The notes beneath the pieces are model-generated. The model was not told where the DNA came from. It made no database searches and worked only from the letters and a program-made list of their open reading frames with translations. Position numbers and translations under genes: made by a program. DNA of 64,000 bases from Cupriavidus nantongensis (GTDB taxonomy: Bacteria > Pseudomonadota > Gammaproteobacteria > Burkholderiales > Burkholderiaceae), in contig NZ_CP014844.1 in assembly GCF_001598055.1 (NCBI RefSeq), forward strand, positions 2,348,967 through 2,412,966, given 5' to 3'. Shown in pieces: positions 1-8,209 of the stretch. The number at the start of each line of letters is the position of its first letter. Position 1 is the stretch's first letter.

Positions 1-532
1 GCGGGCCGTCCGGAGTCTGCATCGACAGCGCCACCAGCCCGTCGGGGCGCGGCACGATCCGCTCGACCTCGTGTTCGTTGCGGATATCCAGCGCCAGCAC
101 CTGGCGGTACCAGCGCAGGTAATCCATCCACTGCAGGCGCGGGATCTTGTCCAGCGCTTGCCACGCGGCCTCGCCAAACTGGGCCTCGAACCAGGCCCGG
201 AAGGTCAGTGCCGGCAGGCCCAGCGCGGGGCCGGTCAGCTGTTTGGGCGAGCGCAGCGTCTCCATGCGCGCGGTGGTGGCCCACGGGCCCTCATAGCCCG
301 CCGGGGCGCGGTCGAAGGCGCGCACGCGCACGCCCAGGTGGGTCAGCGTGGCGCTCGCCGCGAGGCCGGCCATGCCGCCGCCGATCACGGCAACGTCGAG
401 CACCTCCTGCCCGTCGACGCTGCGCGGCATGGTCCAGGCCTTGGCGGGCAGCTCCAGCCAGGACAGGTCCTGGCGCAGCCGGGCTTCGAGGGCGGCCAGG
501 CCTGTGGGGGTGGGGGCGGATAGTTCAGTCAT
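1..532 (-). CDS. FAD/NAD(P)-dependent monooxygenase-like protein, partial (C-terminus beyond window)
   Basis: I translated this frame by hand from the ATG at 530-532 on the minus strand; it stays open to the window edge, giving about 177 residues. An N-terminal leader is followed by the dinucleotide-binding motif VIGGGMAGLAAS at about residues 49-60 and an acidic end of the second strand, which is the Rossmann FAD fold of the flavin monooxygenase/NAD(P)-binding oxidoreductase superfamily. No signal peptide is seen, so it is probably cytosolic. Its start overlaps the end of the LysR gene by 8 bases (ATG ACTGA arrangement), which implies translational coupling and makes this gene the probable target of that regulator. 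Substrate cannot be told; the C-terminal half is missing. Confidence 0.75.
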   Translation of the reverse strand, partial: MTELSAPTPTGLAALEARLRQDLSWLELPAKAWTMPRSVDGQEVLDVAVIGGGMAGLAASATLTHLGVRVRAFDRAPAGYEGPWATTARMETLRSPKQLTGPALGLPALTFRAWFEAQFGEAAWQALDKIPRLQWMDYLRWYRQVLALDIRNEHEVERIVPRPDGLVALSMQTPDGP

Positions 533-1535
533 GGCTTGGAAGTCCGGCATCGTGTGAGAGCGTGTCAGCGTCTTCGCTGGCATCGCCATAGAGCGATTGC
601 AGCAGCGCGCCGTGTTCGGCGGGCTCGCGCCGCACCAGGTCGGGCAGCAGCGCGGCAGCCGCGTCGGCCACCGCCTCCACCAGCCCCTGCACGGCGGCGC
701 TGGCCGGCCGTGCCTGCGGCGTGATCACCCCGAAAAAGAACGGAATATCGGCATCGATCGGCCGCACCGCGATATCGGTCAGCGGGAGCCCGCGCGCGGT
801 CACCGGCTCCAGCAGCGCGATGCCCAGCCCCGCGCGCACCAGGGTCAGGGCGCTGATCGAGGTATTGGTGTCGATCACGCCGGCCGCCGGAACGCCGGCG
901 GCGGCGAGCGCGCGGTCGACGCGGCGGCGCAGCCGGTAGGGGTTGTGCATGGTGATCAGCCGGCGGCCGCGGCAGTCCTGCAAGCTGAGCGCGGGCTGCG
1001 CCGCGAGCGGGTCGTCGGCGCGCAGCGCCGCCACGCAGGCGGACTGTCCGATCCAGTGCACGGTCACGCCGCGATGCTCCAGCGGCAGGCTGTTCAGGCC
1101 GATGTCGGCGGCGCCGGTCAGCACCGCGTGCACCACCTGTTCCGGCGACTGGCTCTGCACCGCCACGCGCTCCGGCGCGCACAGGCCGCGCGCGAACGCC
1201 AGCGCCAGCGCCGGCGGCAGCAGCCCTGCGGCGAGGGCGGGCGTGGCCGCAATACGCAGCGGCCGGCCATCGCCGCGCGCCAGCGCCGCGGCGCGCGTGC
1301 GGATTTGCTGCATGCCCGCCAGGGTCTGCTCGACCTCGTCGTAGAGCAGGAAACCCTGCTCGGTCGGGCTGACGCGCGGGCCGCTGCGGGTGAACAGGGC
1401 GAAACCGAGTTCGGCCTCCAGTTCCTGGATCAGCCGCGTGATCGCCGGCTGCGAGCGGCCAAGCAGCCGCCCGGCGGCGGTGACGCTACCGGTGGTGACG
1501 ACTGCGGCGAAGGCTTCCAGTTGCCGGATTTCCAT
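525..1535 (-). CDS. LysR-family transcriptional regulator
   Basis: 336 residues, a usual LysR length. The winged helix-turn-helix lies at residues 2-60 (MEIRQLEAFAAVVTTGSVTAAG, then SQPAITRLIQELEAELG), followed by a long linker helix and a periplasmic-binding-protein-like effector domain from about residue 90. The gene runs into the flavin monooxygenase gene with an 8-base overlap, so the two are probably co-transcribed, whereas the osmoprotectant-transporter fusion lies on the opposite strand 121 bp away. Either could be its target. LysR proteins normally bind the shared upstream region and respond to a pathway metabolite; the ligand here is unknown. The last 20 residues are rich in Asp and Ser and unlike the fold core. 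Confidence 0.9.
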   Translation of the reverse strand: MEIRQLEAFAAVVTTGSVTAAGRLLGRSQPAITRLIQELEAELGFALFTRSGPRVSPTEQGFLLYDEVEQTLAGMQQIRTRAAALARGDGRPLRIAATPALAAGLLPPALALAFARGLCAPERVAVQSQSPEQVVHAVLTGAADIGLNSLPLEHRGVTVHWIGQSACVAALRADDPLAAQPALSLQDCRGRRLITMHNPYRLRRRVDRALAAAGVPAAGVIDTNTSISALTLVRAGLGIALLEPVTARGLPLTDIAVRPIDADIPFFFGVITPQARPASAAVQGLVEAVADAAAALLPDLVRREPAEHGALLQSLYGDASEDADTLSHDAGLPSHD

Positions 1536-1656
1536 GGGGCTGGGCAGGATCGGGCGCGCTAGCGGGTTGTATGTCTAAACTGGATTCTGAGGCCTTCAAC
1601 ATGCGGAATGCAAATACTATTTCGGGATAAGTTCATGCGCCGCCTATGATGTAGCG

Positions 1657-3243
1657 ATGCCGGGCGCACACCGGCGCCAGATCGGGACGGACGTGTTGGC
1701 CGGGATTCGTGGAAGGCAGGCAAGGAGCGGGCCGTGGCACCGGCTGGGGTTCGCCGTGGCGTGGGTGCTGGCTGCGGCACTGGCGGCGAGCGTGCCGGCG
1801 CGCGCGGCGGACCCGCTGCGCGTCGGCTCCAAGCGCTTCACCGAGTCGTACATCCTCGGCGAACTGCTGAGCCAGGCCGCCGGGCCGCCCGGCACCGCGC
1901 AGCACCAGCCCGGGCTGGGCAACACCGCGATCGTGTTCGCGGCGCTGCGGGCCGGCAGCATCGATCTCTACGCCGACTACACCGGCACGCTCGCCGCCGA
2001 AATCCTCAAGCTGCCGCCCGGCGCCGGCCTCGACCAGATCCGGCGCGCGCTGGCGCCGCTGGGACTGGGCGCGGCGATTCCGCTGGGATTCGAGAACACC
2101 TATGCGCTGGCCGTGTCCGACGCCCGCGCGGGGTCGCTGCAGCGCTTGAGCGATCTCGCGGCGCAGCCCGCGCTCCGGCTCGGGCTGTCGCACGAGTTCC
2201 TTGGCCGCGCCGATGGCTGGCCCGGACTGGCCAGCCGCTATGGCTTGCCGCAACGCCCGCTCGGGCTGGACCACGGCGTCGCCTACGAGGCGCTGGCGGC
2301 AGGGCAGGTCGATGCCATCGACATCTATTCCACCGACGCCAAGATCCGCAAGTACCGGCTGCGCGTGCTGACGGACGACCGGCATTACTTCCCGCGCTAC
2401 GACGCCGTGGTGGTCTACCGGCTCGACGTGCCGCAGCGCTTCCCGCAGGCGTGGCAGGCGCTGCAGCGGCTGGCCGGGCGCGTCAGCGCCGACGACATGA
2501 TCGCGATGAACGCGGCGGCAGAGCTCGACGGCCAGCCGTTCGCCGCGATCGCGCGCGCCTTTCTGGACGGAGGCGGAGCGCCGGCAGCGCCTGTCGCTGA
2601 TGCACAGCACAGCCGGCTGCTGGCCGCGCTGTTCGGCCCCGACACCGCGCGGCTGGCGCGGCGCCATGTCGGGCTGGTCGCGGGCGCGGTCGGCGCCGCG
2701 ACGCTGGTGGGCGTGCCGCTGGGGATGCTGGCGGTGCGGCGCCGGCGCACCGGCCAGGCGGTGCTGGGCGCGGTCAGCGTGCTGCAGACGGTGCCGTCGC
2801 TGGCCCTGCTGGCGATGCTGATCCCGCTGCTGGGCCGCATCGGCGTGTGGCCGGCGATGGTGGCGCTGTTTCTCTATGCGCTGCTGCCGATCGTGCGCAA
2901 TACCGCTACCGGGCTGGAGCAGGTGCCGCAGGGCATGCGCGATGCGGCGCGCGCGCTGGGGCTGCGCGGCGCGCAGGTGCTGCGCTACGTGGAGCTGCCG
3001 CTGGCGTTGCCGGTGCTGCTGGCCGGCGTCAAGACCGCGGCCATCATCAGCGTGGGCACGGCCACCATCGCGGCCTTCGTCGGCGCCGGCGGTTTCGGCG
3101 AGCGCATCGCCACCGGGCTGGCGCTGAACGACACCACGCTGCTGCTCGCTGGCGCGATCCCGGCCGCGGTGCTGGCGCTGGTGGTGCAGGCCGCGTTCGA
3201 AGCGCTGGAGTGGGCGCTGCGCCGCCGTCGCGACACGCGCTAG
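1657..3243 (+). CDS. Osmoprotectant-type ABC transporter, fused substrate-binding protein and permease
   Basis: 528 residues joining two functions. Residues 1-50 form a long leader with a hydrophobic core and an A-R-A cleavage site; residues 52-310 look like a glycine betaine/choline binding protein of the OpuAC/OsmX type (starts DPLRVGSKRFTESYILGE); residues about 325-520 are a five- to six-helix permease with the ABC-binding EAA loop near residue 429 (AARALGLRG). Known fusions of this kind import quaternary amines with a separate ATPase. No ATPase gene is adjacent: downstream is a convergent MocR gene. The ATG at 1657 has no clear ribosome site, and an in-frame GTG at 1693 would give a more normal signal peptide. 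Its TAG stop lies within a CTAG shared with the convergent MocR stop. Substrate is inferred from family only. Confidence 0.85.
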   Translation: MPGAHRRQIGTDVLAGIRGRQARSGPWHRLGFAVAWVLAAALAASVPARAADPLRVGSKRFTESYILGELLSQAAGPPGTAQHQPGLGNTAIVFAALRAGSIDLYADYTGTLAAEILKLPPGAGLDQIRRALAPLGLGAAIPLGFENTYALAVSDARAGSLQRLSDLAAQPALRLGLSHEFLGRADGWPGLASRYGLPQRPLGLDHGVAYEALAAGQVDAIDIYSTDAKIRKYRLRVLTDDRHYFPRYDAVVVYRLDVPQRFPQAWQALQRLAGRVSADDMIAMNAAAELDGQPFAAIARAFLDGGGAPAAPVADAQHSRLLAALFGPDTARLARRHVGLVAGAVGAATLVGVPLGMLAVRRRRTGQAVLGAVSVLQTVPSLALLAMLIPLLGRIGVWPAMVALFLYALLPIVRNTATGLEQVPQGMRDAARALGLRGAQVLRYVELPLALPVLLAGVKTAAIISVGTATIAAFVGAGGFGERIATGLALNDTTLLLAGAIPAAVLALVVQAAFEALEWALRRRRDTR

Positions 3244-4655
3244 CCGGCTTGCTGCGCGATGAGGCGCCCGAGCGTGGCGACCGCGGCCTCGGCCTCGTCG
3301 TTCCAAACGTGGCCGTAGTTGAGCCGGATGCAGTTGCGGTAGCCTTGCCGCGCCGAGAAGATCGGCCCCGGCGCGATGCCGATGCCGGCTTCGAGCGCGG
3401 CATGGTGCAAGGCCAGCGCATCGAAGCCCGCGGCAAACTCCACCCACAGGAAATACCCGCCCTCCGGCCGCGACACCCGCACCTCGTCCGGGAAATGCTG
3501 GCCGATCGCGTCGATCATGCGGCCCTGCTGCATCTCCAGCACGTGGCGCAGCTTGCGCAGGTGCTTGTCGTAGCCGCCGTGCTGCAGGTATTCGGCCAGC
3601 GCCACCTGCGCGGGCACGCCGGCCGACAGCGTGGTCATCAGCTTGAGCCGCTGGATCGCCTCGCCAAAGCGGCCCGGCGCGACCCAGCCGATGCGGAAGC
3701 CCGGTGCCAGGGTCTTGGAGAACGAGCTGCAATGCATCACCAGCCCGTGCGTATCGAAGGCCTTGGCCGGCAGCGGGCAGCGGTTGCCGAAGTAGAGCTC
3801 GCCATAGACATCGTCCTCGATCAGCGGCACCTGGTGGCGCGCGAGCAGGGCCACCAGCGCCTTCTTCTTGTCCTCCGACATGCTGGCGCCAAGCGGATTC
3901 TGGAACTGCGTCATGAACCAGCAGGCCTTGACCGGATGGCGCGACAGCGCGGTGTCGAGCGCGCCCAGGTCGATGCCTTCGGCGGGGTCGACCGGGATCT
4001 CGACCGCCTTGAGCCGCAGCCGCTCCAGCGCCTGCAGCGAGGCATAGAAGCCGGGCGATTCGATCGCGACCACGTCGCCCGGCTGCGTCACCGCCATCAG
4101 GCACAGGTTCAGCGCCTCGAGCGCGCCGTTGGTAACGACCAGGTCGTCGGCCGGCTGCGGCACGCCCGCGCCCAGGTAGCGCAGCGCGATCTGGCGGCGC
4201 AGCGCGGCATTGCCGGGCGGCAGGTCGTTGACCGAGTACCACGGGTCGAGCGCGCGGCCGGCGCGCGCCAGCGACTTGCCGAGCCGCTCCCACGGGAACA
4301 GCTCGGGCGACGGAAAGGCCGAGCCGAATTGCACCAGCTCGCGGTCGCGCGCGCCTTCGAGCACGGCGAACACCAGCTTGGAGATGTCCACCTGCGTCGA
4401 CACCTGCCGCGACGGGCGCGCCTGCGGCTGCGGCAGCTCGCGTCGCGCCGCCCCTGCCACGTAGTAGCCGGAGCGCTCGCGCGCCCGCACCAGTCCGCGC
4501 TCTTCCAGCCGGTAATAGGCCTGGAACGCGGTCGACGGGCTGACGCCGTACTGGGCCACGGTCTTGCGGATCGACGGCAGGCGCGTCCCCGGCGGCAGGC
4601 TGCCGTTGCGGATATCGGCGGCCAGGGTTTCGGCCAGGGCTTCGTACCGTTTCAT
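3240..4655 (-). CDS. MocR-type regulator: GntR helix-turn-helix fused to a class I aminotransferase domain
   Basis: 471 residues, the usual MocR size. The N-terminal 70 residues form a GntR winged helix (LPPGTRLPSIRKTVAQYGVS, VSPSTAFQAYYRLEERGLV). From about residue 110 a fold-type I aminotransferase follows, with VVTNGALEALNLCL and the PLP-lysine region SSFSKTLAPGFRIGW, which keeps the Lys that forms the Schiff base. MocR proteins sense PLP-linked amines or amino acids and often regulate a divergent gene; here the divergent neighbour is the DUF2970 microprotein and the convergent one is the transporter fusion. The 150-bp region in front (4656-4805) is AT-rich for this genome and has AACTG/CAGTT (4705-4728) and CCAG/CTGG (4723-4740) inverted half-sites that could be an autoregulatory operator. 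Confidence 0.9.
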   Translation of the reverse strand: MKRYEALAETLAADIRNGSLPPGTRLPSIRKTVAQYGVSPSTAFQAYYRLEERGLVRARERSGYYVAGAARRELPQPQARPSRQVSTQVDISKLVFAVLEGARDRELVQFGSAFPSPELFPWERLGKSLARAGRALDPWYSVNDLPPGNAALRRQIALRYLGAGVPQPADDLVVTNGALEALNLCLMAVTQPGDVVAIESPGFYASLQALERLRLKAVEIPVDPAEGIDLGALDTALSRHPVKACWFMTQFQNPLGASMSEDKKKALVALLARHQVPLIEDDVYGELYFGNRCPLPAKAFDTHGLVMHCSSFSKTLAPGFRIGWVAPGRFGEAIQRLKLMTTLSAGVPAQVALAEYLQHGGYDKHLRKLRHVLEMQQGRMIDAIGQHFPDEVRVSRPEGGYFLWVEFAAGFDALALHHAALEAGIGIAPGPIFSARQGYRNCIRLNYGHVWNDEAEAAVATLGRLIAQQAG

Positions 4656-4805
4656 GGTGGGGACAGGGCGGCGGCGGTGTGGGGATTATCGCCCGCCTGC
4701 GAACAACTGATACGTAATTTTTCCAGTTATCTGATGCTGGTATGGCTGGCGGCGACGGACCATAATCGGCCTCTCGTCCCGATACGCGCTGTACAAGGAG
4801 ATGCC

Positions 4806-4991
4806 ATGAACCCGTTGAGGCTGTTGCGGACCGTGCTGTGGGGCTTCTTCGGCCTGCGCCAGGGCAGCGAGCACCAGCGCGACCTGGACAACCTGCGCCC
4901 GGTGCCGCTGATCGTGACCGGCGTGGCCGTCGCCGCCGGACTGGTGGCCTGCCTGGTGCTGGCGGCCAACTGGGCCGTGTCGGCGGCATGA
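4806..4991 (+). CDS. DUF2970 small membrane protein
   Basis: 61 residues, starting at the ATG at 4806, five bases after a strong AAGGAG site (4795-4800). The N-terminus MNPLRLLRTVLWGFFGLRQG is the conserved DUF2970 signature: a cationic amphipathic segment followed by an acidic, charged stretch (SEHQRDLDN) and one transmembrane helix (about residues 34-57). Proteins of this family are common in beta- and gamma-proteobacteria and have no assigned function. The gene ends 13 bp before the cytochrome c gene, so it may be translated from the same message. Confidence 0.85.
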   Translation: MNPLRLLRTVLWGFFGLRQGSEHQRDLDNLRPVPLIVTGVAVAAGLVACLVLAANWAVSAA

Positions 4992-5004
4992 ACTGACTGC
5001 GTCC

Positions 5005-6330
5005 ATGCGCTCTTCTTTTCGCGGGGCTGGTCTCGCCGTGTCCACCGTGTTGCGCAAGCTGGCCCGCCTGGCGCTGGCGCTGCTGCTGCCCGCGGGCCTC
5101 GCGCATGCCGCCGGCGACGCGCAGCAGGTCGAGCGCGGCCGCTACCTGGCCCGCATCGCCAACTGCGCCGCCTGCCATACCAGCGCGGGCGGCAAGCCCT
5201 TTGCCGGCGGGCTGCCGATCCGCACCGCGGTCGGCACGCTCCATTCGACCAATATCACGCCCGATGCCGGCACCGGCATCGGCAACTACACGCTGGCCGA
5301 GTTCGACCGCGCCGTGCGCCACGGCGTGGCGCGCGACGGCAAGCGCCTGTATCCGGCGATGCCGTACCCGTCGTATGCGCGCATGCACAAGGACGACGTG
5401 GCGGCGCTGTACGCCTACCTGCGCGCCGAGGTGGCGCCGGTGGCGCAGCGCAATCCCGCGCCGCAGATGCGCTGGCCGTTCGGCATGCGCGGCCTGCTGG
5501 CGGTATGGAACGTGCTGTTTCTCGATGACGAGCCGGTCCGCAACGATCCGGCGCGCGATGCCGCCTGGAACCGCGGCGCCTACCTGGTGCAGGCGGTGGC
5601 GCATTGCGGCGCCTGCCATACGCCGCGCGGCACGCTGTTCGCCGAGAAGGGCCTGGACCAGCGCAGCCGGCATTTCCTGTCCGGGGCCAGCGTGGAGGGG
5701 TGGTCCGCCACCAACCTGACCGGCGACCAGGTCACCGGGCTGGGCGCCTGGTCGCGCGCGGACATCGCCGAATTCCTGCGCACCGGGCGCAATGCGCATG
5801 CGACCTCGTTCGGCCCGATGTCGACGGTGGTTTCCACCGCGACCCAGTATATGAGTCCGGCCGACCTCGACGCGGTTGCCGCCTATCTCAAGTCGCTGCC
5901 CGGCGCGCGTGGGGAAAACAAGCCGTTCCGCCACGATCCCGCCACCGCGCAGCAGCTGCGCCAGGGCCGCTTCGACCTGCCCGGTGCGCGCCAGTACGCG
6001 GTGTTCTGCATGCCTTGCCATGGCGCCGACGGCAAGGGCTTCGCCCGTGTCTTCCCGCCGCTGGCCGGCAACCCGACCGTGGCCGATCCCGACCCGGCAT
6101 CCCTGGTCAACCTGCTGCTCGACGGCGCCGTGACCGCACGCGTGGCGACCGCGCCGTCGGACTACCACATGCCCGGCTATGGCTGGACCCTGGACGACCA
6201 GGAGCTGGCCAACGTGCTGACCTTTATCCGCGGCAGCTGGGGCAACCGCGCCGCGCCGGTGGCGGAGGCCGAGGTGGCCGCGCGGCGCCGGGCGCTGGCC
6301 GCGCAGCGCCAGGCCGACGCCCAACCATGA
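5005..6330 (+). CDS. Periplasmic triheme cytochrome c, electron-acceptor subunit for the adjacent flavoprotein dehydrogenase
   Basis: 441 residues with an N-terminal signal peptide (hydrophobic stretch at about 18-32 ending AHA). Three c-type heme motifs are present: CAACH at 54-58, CGACH at 201-205 and CMPCH at 335-339. This spacing and length match the triheme cytochrome subunits of membrane-bound gluconate, sorbitol and alcohol dehydrogenases, which pass electrons from a dehydrogenase to ubiquinone or an oxidase. The next gene starts 7 bp downstream and encodes an exported FAD enzyme, so the pair very likely forms a two-subunit periplasmic dehydrogenase. The start at 5005 has only a weak ribosome site; an internal start is possible but would shorten the leader. 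Confidence 0.9.
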   Translation: MRSSFRGAGLAVSTVLRKLARLALALLLPAGLAHAAGDAQQVERGRYLARIANCAACHTSAGGKPFAGGLPIRTAVGTLHSTNITPDAGTGIGNYTLAEFDRAVRHGVARDGKRLYPAMPYPSYARMHKDDVAALYAYLRAEVAPVAQRNPAPQMRWPFGMRGLLAVWNVLFLDDEPVRNDPARDAAWNRGAYLVQAVAHCGACHTPRGTLFAEKGLDQRSRHFLSGASVEGWSATNLTGDQVTGLGAWSRADIAEFLRTGRNAHATSFGPMSTVVSTATQYMSPADLDAVAAYLKSLPGARGENKPFRHDPATAQQLRQGRFDLPGARQYAVFCMPCHGADGKGFARVFPPLAGNPTVADPDPASLVNLLLDGAVTARVATAPSDYHMPGYGWTLDDQELANVLTFIRGSWGNRAAPVAEAEVAARRRALAAQRQADAQP

Positions 6331-6337
6331 GCCGCCG

Positions 6338-8203
6338 ATGACGATCACCCGAAGAGACTTCCTCAATGGCACCGCGCTGGCGATTGCCGCCGGACTGGCG
6401 CCGGCGCAGCTGCTGCACGCGCAGCCGCGCGCGGGCGCGCCGTCCGCTGCCACGCCGTCCGCTACCTATCCGCCAGCGCTGACCGGTCTGCGCGGCAACC
6501 ATGCCGGCACCTACACGCTGGCCCACAGCCTGGCGCGCGAAGGCGCGAAGTATCCGGCGGTGCTGGCGCGCGAGGCCTTCGACCTGGTGGTGGTCGGCGG
6601 CGGCCTCAGCGGCCTGGCGGCGGCGTGGTTCTACCGCCGCCGCTTCGGCGCCAACCGCCGCATCCTGATCCTGGATAACCACGACGATTTCGGCGGCCAC
6701 GCCAAGCGCAACGAGTTCACGGTGCGCGGCAAGCGGCTGGTGACCTATGGCGGCAGCGCCGAGATGCCGGCCAGCGCGGCTGGCGACGCCGCGGTGCGCG
6801 AGCTGCTGGTCGGGCTCGGCCTCGATGCCGCGCGTCCGCCCGCGGCCGTGGCCGCTGACCCTTATGCCGAGCTCGGCATGGGCCGGGCGGTGTTCTTCAA
6901 TGCCGAGCATTTCGGGCGCGACCAGTGGGTGGCGGGCGACCCCTTCGGCGAAGCGATCGATGCGCGCAGCGGCGCGCGTGCGGGCGGCCCCGATGCGGCG
7001 GCCTTGTCGCGCTTCCTCGACAGCGCGCCACTGCCCGCGGCGGACCGCGCCGCGCTGGCGCGGCTGGCCGCCGGCACCACCGACTACCTGCCGGCGCTGG
7101 CGGGCGCCGAGCGCAGCGCGGCGCTGCGCAGCATGCGCTACGCCGCCTTCCTGCGCGACCAGGCCGGCATCGGCCTGGCCGGGCAGCGCTTCCTGCGCAG
7201 CCGCAGCCTCGATGCCTACGCGCTCGATGCCGACGGCATCTCGGTGGCCGACGCCATCGCCATCGGCTTGCCCGCCGGCGCCAACATGCCGGCGCCGGCG
7301 GGCAATGCGCGGCTGGGCAAGTCGCCCGCTTCGCGGTTGTGGTTTGCCGATGGCAATGCCTCGCTGGCCAGGCTGCTGGTGCACAGCCTGATTCTCGGCG
7401 TGGCGCGCGTGGCCGCGCCGGCGCAGGTGGTATCGGCCGCGTTCGACTACAGCCGCCTGGACCGCGAAGGCGAGCCGGTGCGCCTGCGCCTGAACAGCAC
7501 CGCGATCGCGGTCGAGCCCGACGGCCCGATCACGCGCGTCACCTATGGCTTCAGCGGCAACCTGCACCGGGTCGAGGCGCGCCACGTGGTGCTGGCCGGC
7601 TACAACATGATGATCCCGTACCTGCTGCCGTCGCTGCCGGCGCAGCAGAAGGCCACGCTGCACAACGAGGCCAAGGCGCCGCTGGTCTATACCAAGGTGG
7701 CGCTGGACCACTGGCACGCGTTCGCCGCGCTGCGCACGCGACGCATCCATGCGCCGGCGATGGCCTACACCGATCTGTGGCTGGAGCCGCCCGCGGGCCG
7801 GGAGCCCTCCGACCCGGCCGTGCTGCACATGCTCTATGTGCCGACCGTGCCCGACAGCGGCATGCCCGCGCGCGACCGCTTCCGCGCCGGCCGCGCCTTG
7901 CTGCTGGGCACGCCGTTCGATGCGATGGAGCGCGATATCCGCGCGCAGCTCGACCGCATGCTCGGGCACCAGGGCTTTGCCTCGAAGGACGTGATCCGGG
8001 GCATTACCGTCAACCGATGGGCGCATGGCTACAGCTACATGCCGGATAGCCTGGCCGGCGAGAACGTGGCGCCGGACGCGGCGTGGCCCGGGCTGGGCGG
8101 CGTCGGCAATATCAGCATCGCCAACAGCGACAACGCCGGCAGCCCGTCACTGACGGCGGCGGTGGCGCAGGGCAAACGCGCGATCGAGCGGCTGCCCGGA
8201 TAG
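6338..8203 (+). CDS. Tat-exported FAD-dependent amine dehydrogenase, spermidine dehydrogenase (SpdH)-like
   Basis: 621 residues. It begins with a twin-arginine signal (TRRDFLNGTALAIAAG, R5-R6), so the folded FAD protein is exported to the periplasm. The FAD-binding motif VVVGGGLSGLAAAW is near residues 84-97, followed by LDNHDDFGGHAKRNEF, and a conserved pre-motif GLRGNHAGTYTLAHSLAREG. Length, Tat signal and these segments agree with the Pseudomonas spermidine dehydrogenase family, which oxidises polyamines and passes electrons to cytochrome or quinone. The triheme cytochrome gene immediately upstream supports this. The specific substrate is inferred from family resemblance; another amine or a sugar alcohol is possible. 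The C-terminus keeps the second FAD segment GVGNISIANSDNAG. Confidence 0.82.
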   Translation: MTITRRDFLNGTALAIAAGLAPAQLLHAQPRAGAPSAATPSATYPPALTGLRGNHAGTYTLAHSLAREGAKYPAVLAREAFDLVVVGGGLSGLAAAWFYRRRFGANRRILILDNHDDFGGHAKRNEFTVRGKRLVTYGGSAEMPASAAGDAAVRELLVGLGLDAARPPAAVAADPYAELGMGRAVFFNAEHFGRDQWVAGDPFGEAIDARSGARAGGPDAAALSRFLDSAPLPAADRAALARLAAGTTDYLPALAGAERSAALRSMRYAAFLRDQAGIGLAGQRFLRSRSLDAYALDADGISVADAIAIGLPAGANMPAPAGNARLGKSPASRLWFADGNASLARLLVHSLILGVARVAAPAQVVSAAFDYSRLDREGEPVRLRLNSTAIAVEPDGPITRVTYGFSGNLHRVEARHVVLAGYNMMIPYLLPSLPAQQKATLHNEAKAPLVYTKVALDHWHAFAALRTRRIHAPAMAYTDLWLEPPAGREPSDPAVLHMLYVPTVPDSGMPARDRFRAGRALLLGTPFDAMERDIRAQLDRMLGHQGFASKDVIRGITVNRWAHGYSYMPDSLAGENVAPDAAWPGLGGVGNISIANSDNAGSPSLTAAVAQGKRAIERLPG

Positions 8204-8209
8204 CGCGGA

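Noticed and set aside
3240..3243. Shared CTAG of the convergent stops of the transporter fusion and MocR genes as a functional element
   Set aside because: A four-base overlap of two TAG stops is a natural consequence of close convergent packing and needs no special role.
1633..6453. A 1,606-codon open frame on the minus strand, and many other very long frames opposite real genes
   Set aside because: They run across several recognisable genes, are dominated by Arg/Ala/Gly/His and match no domain. In GC-rich DNA the frames opposite or offset to real genes often lack stops.
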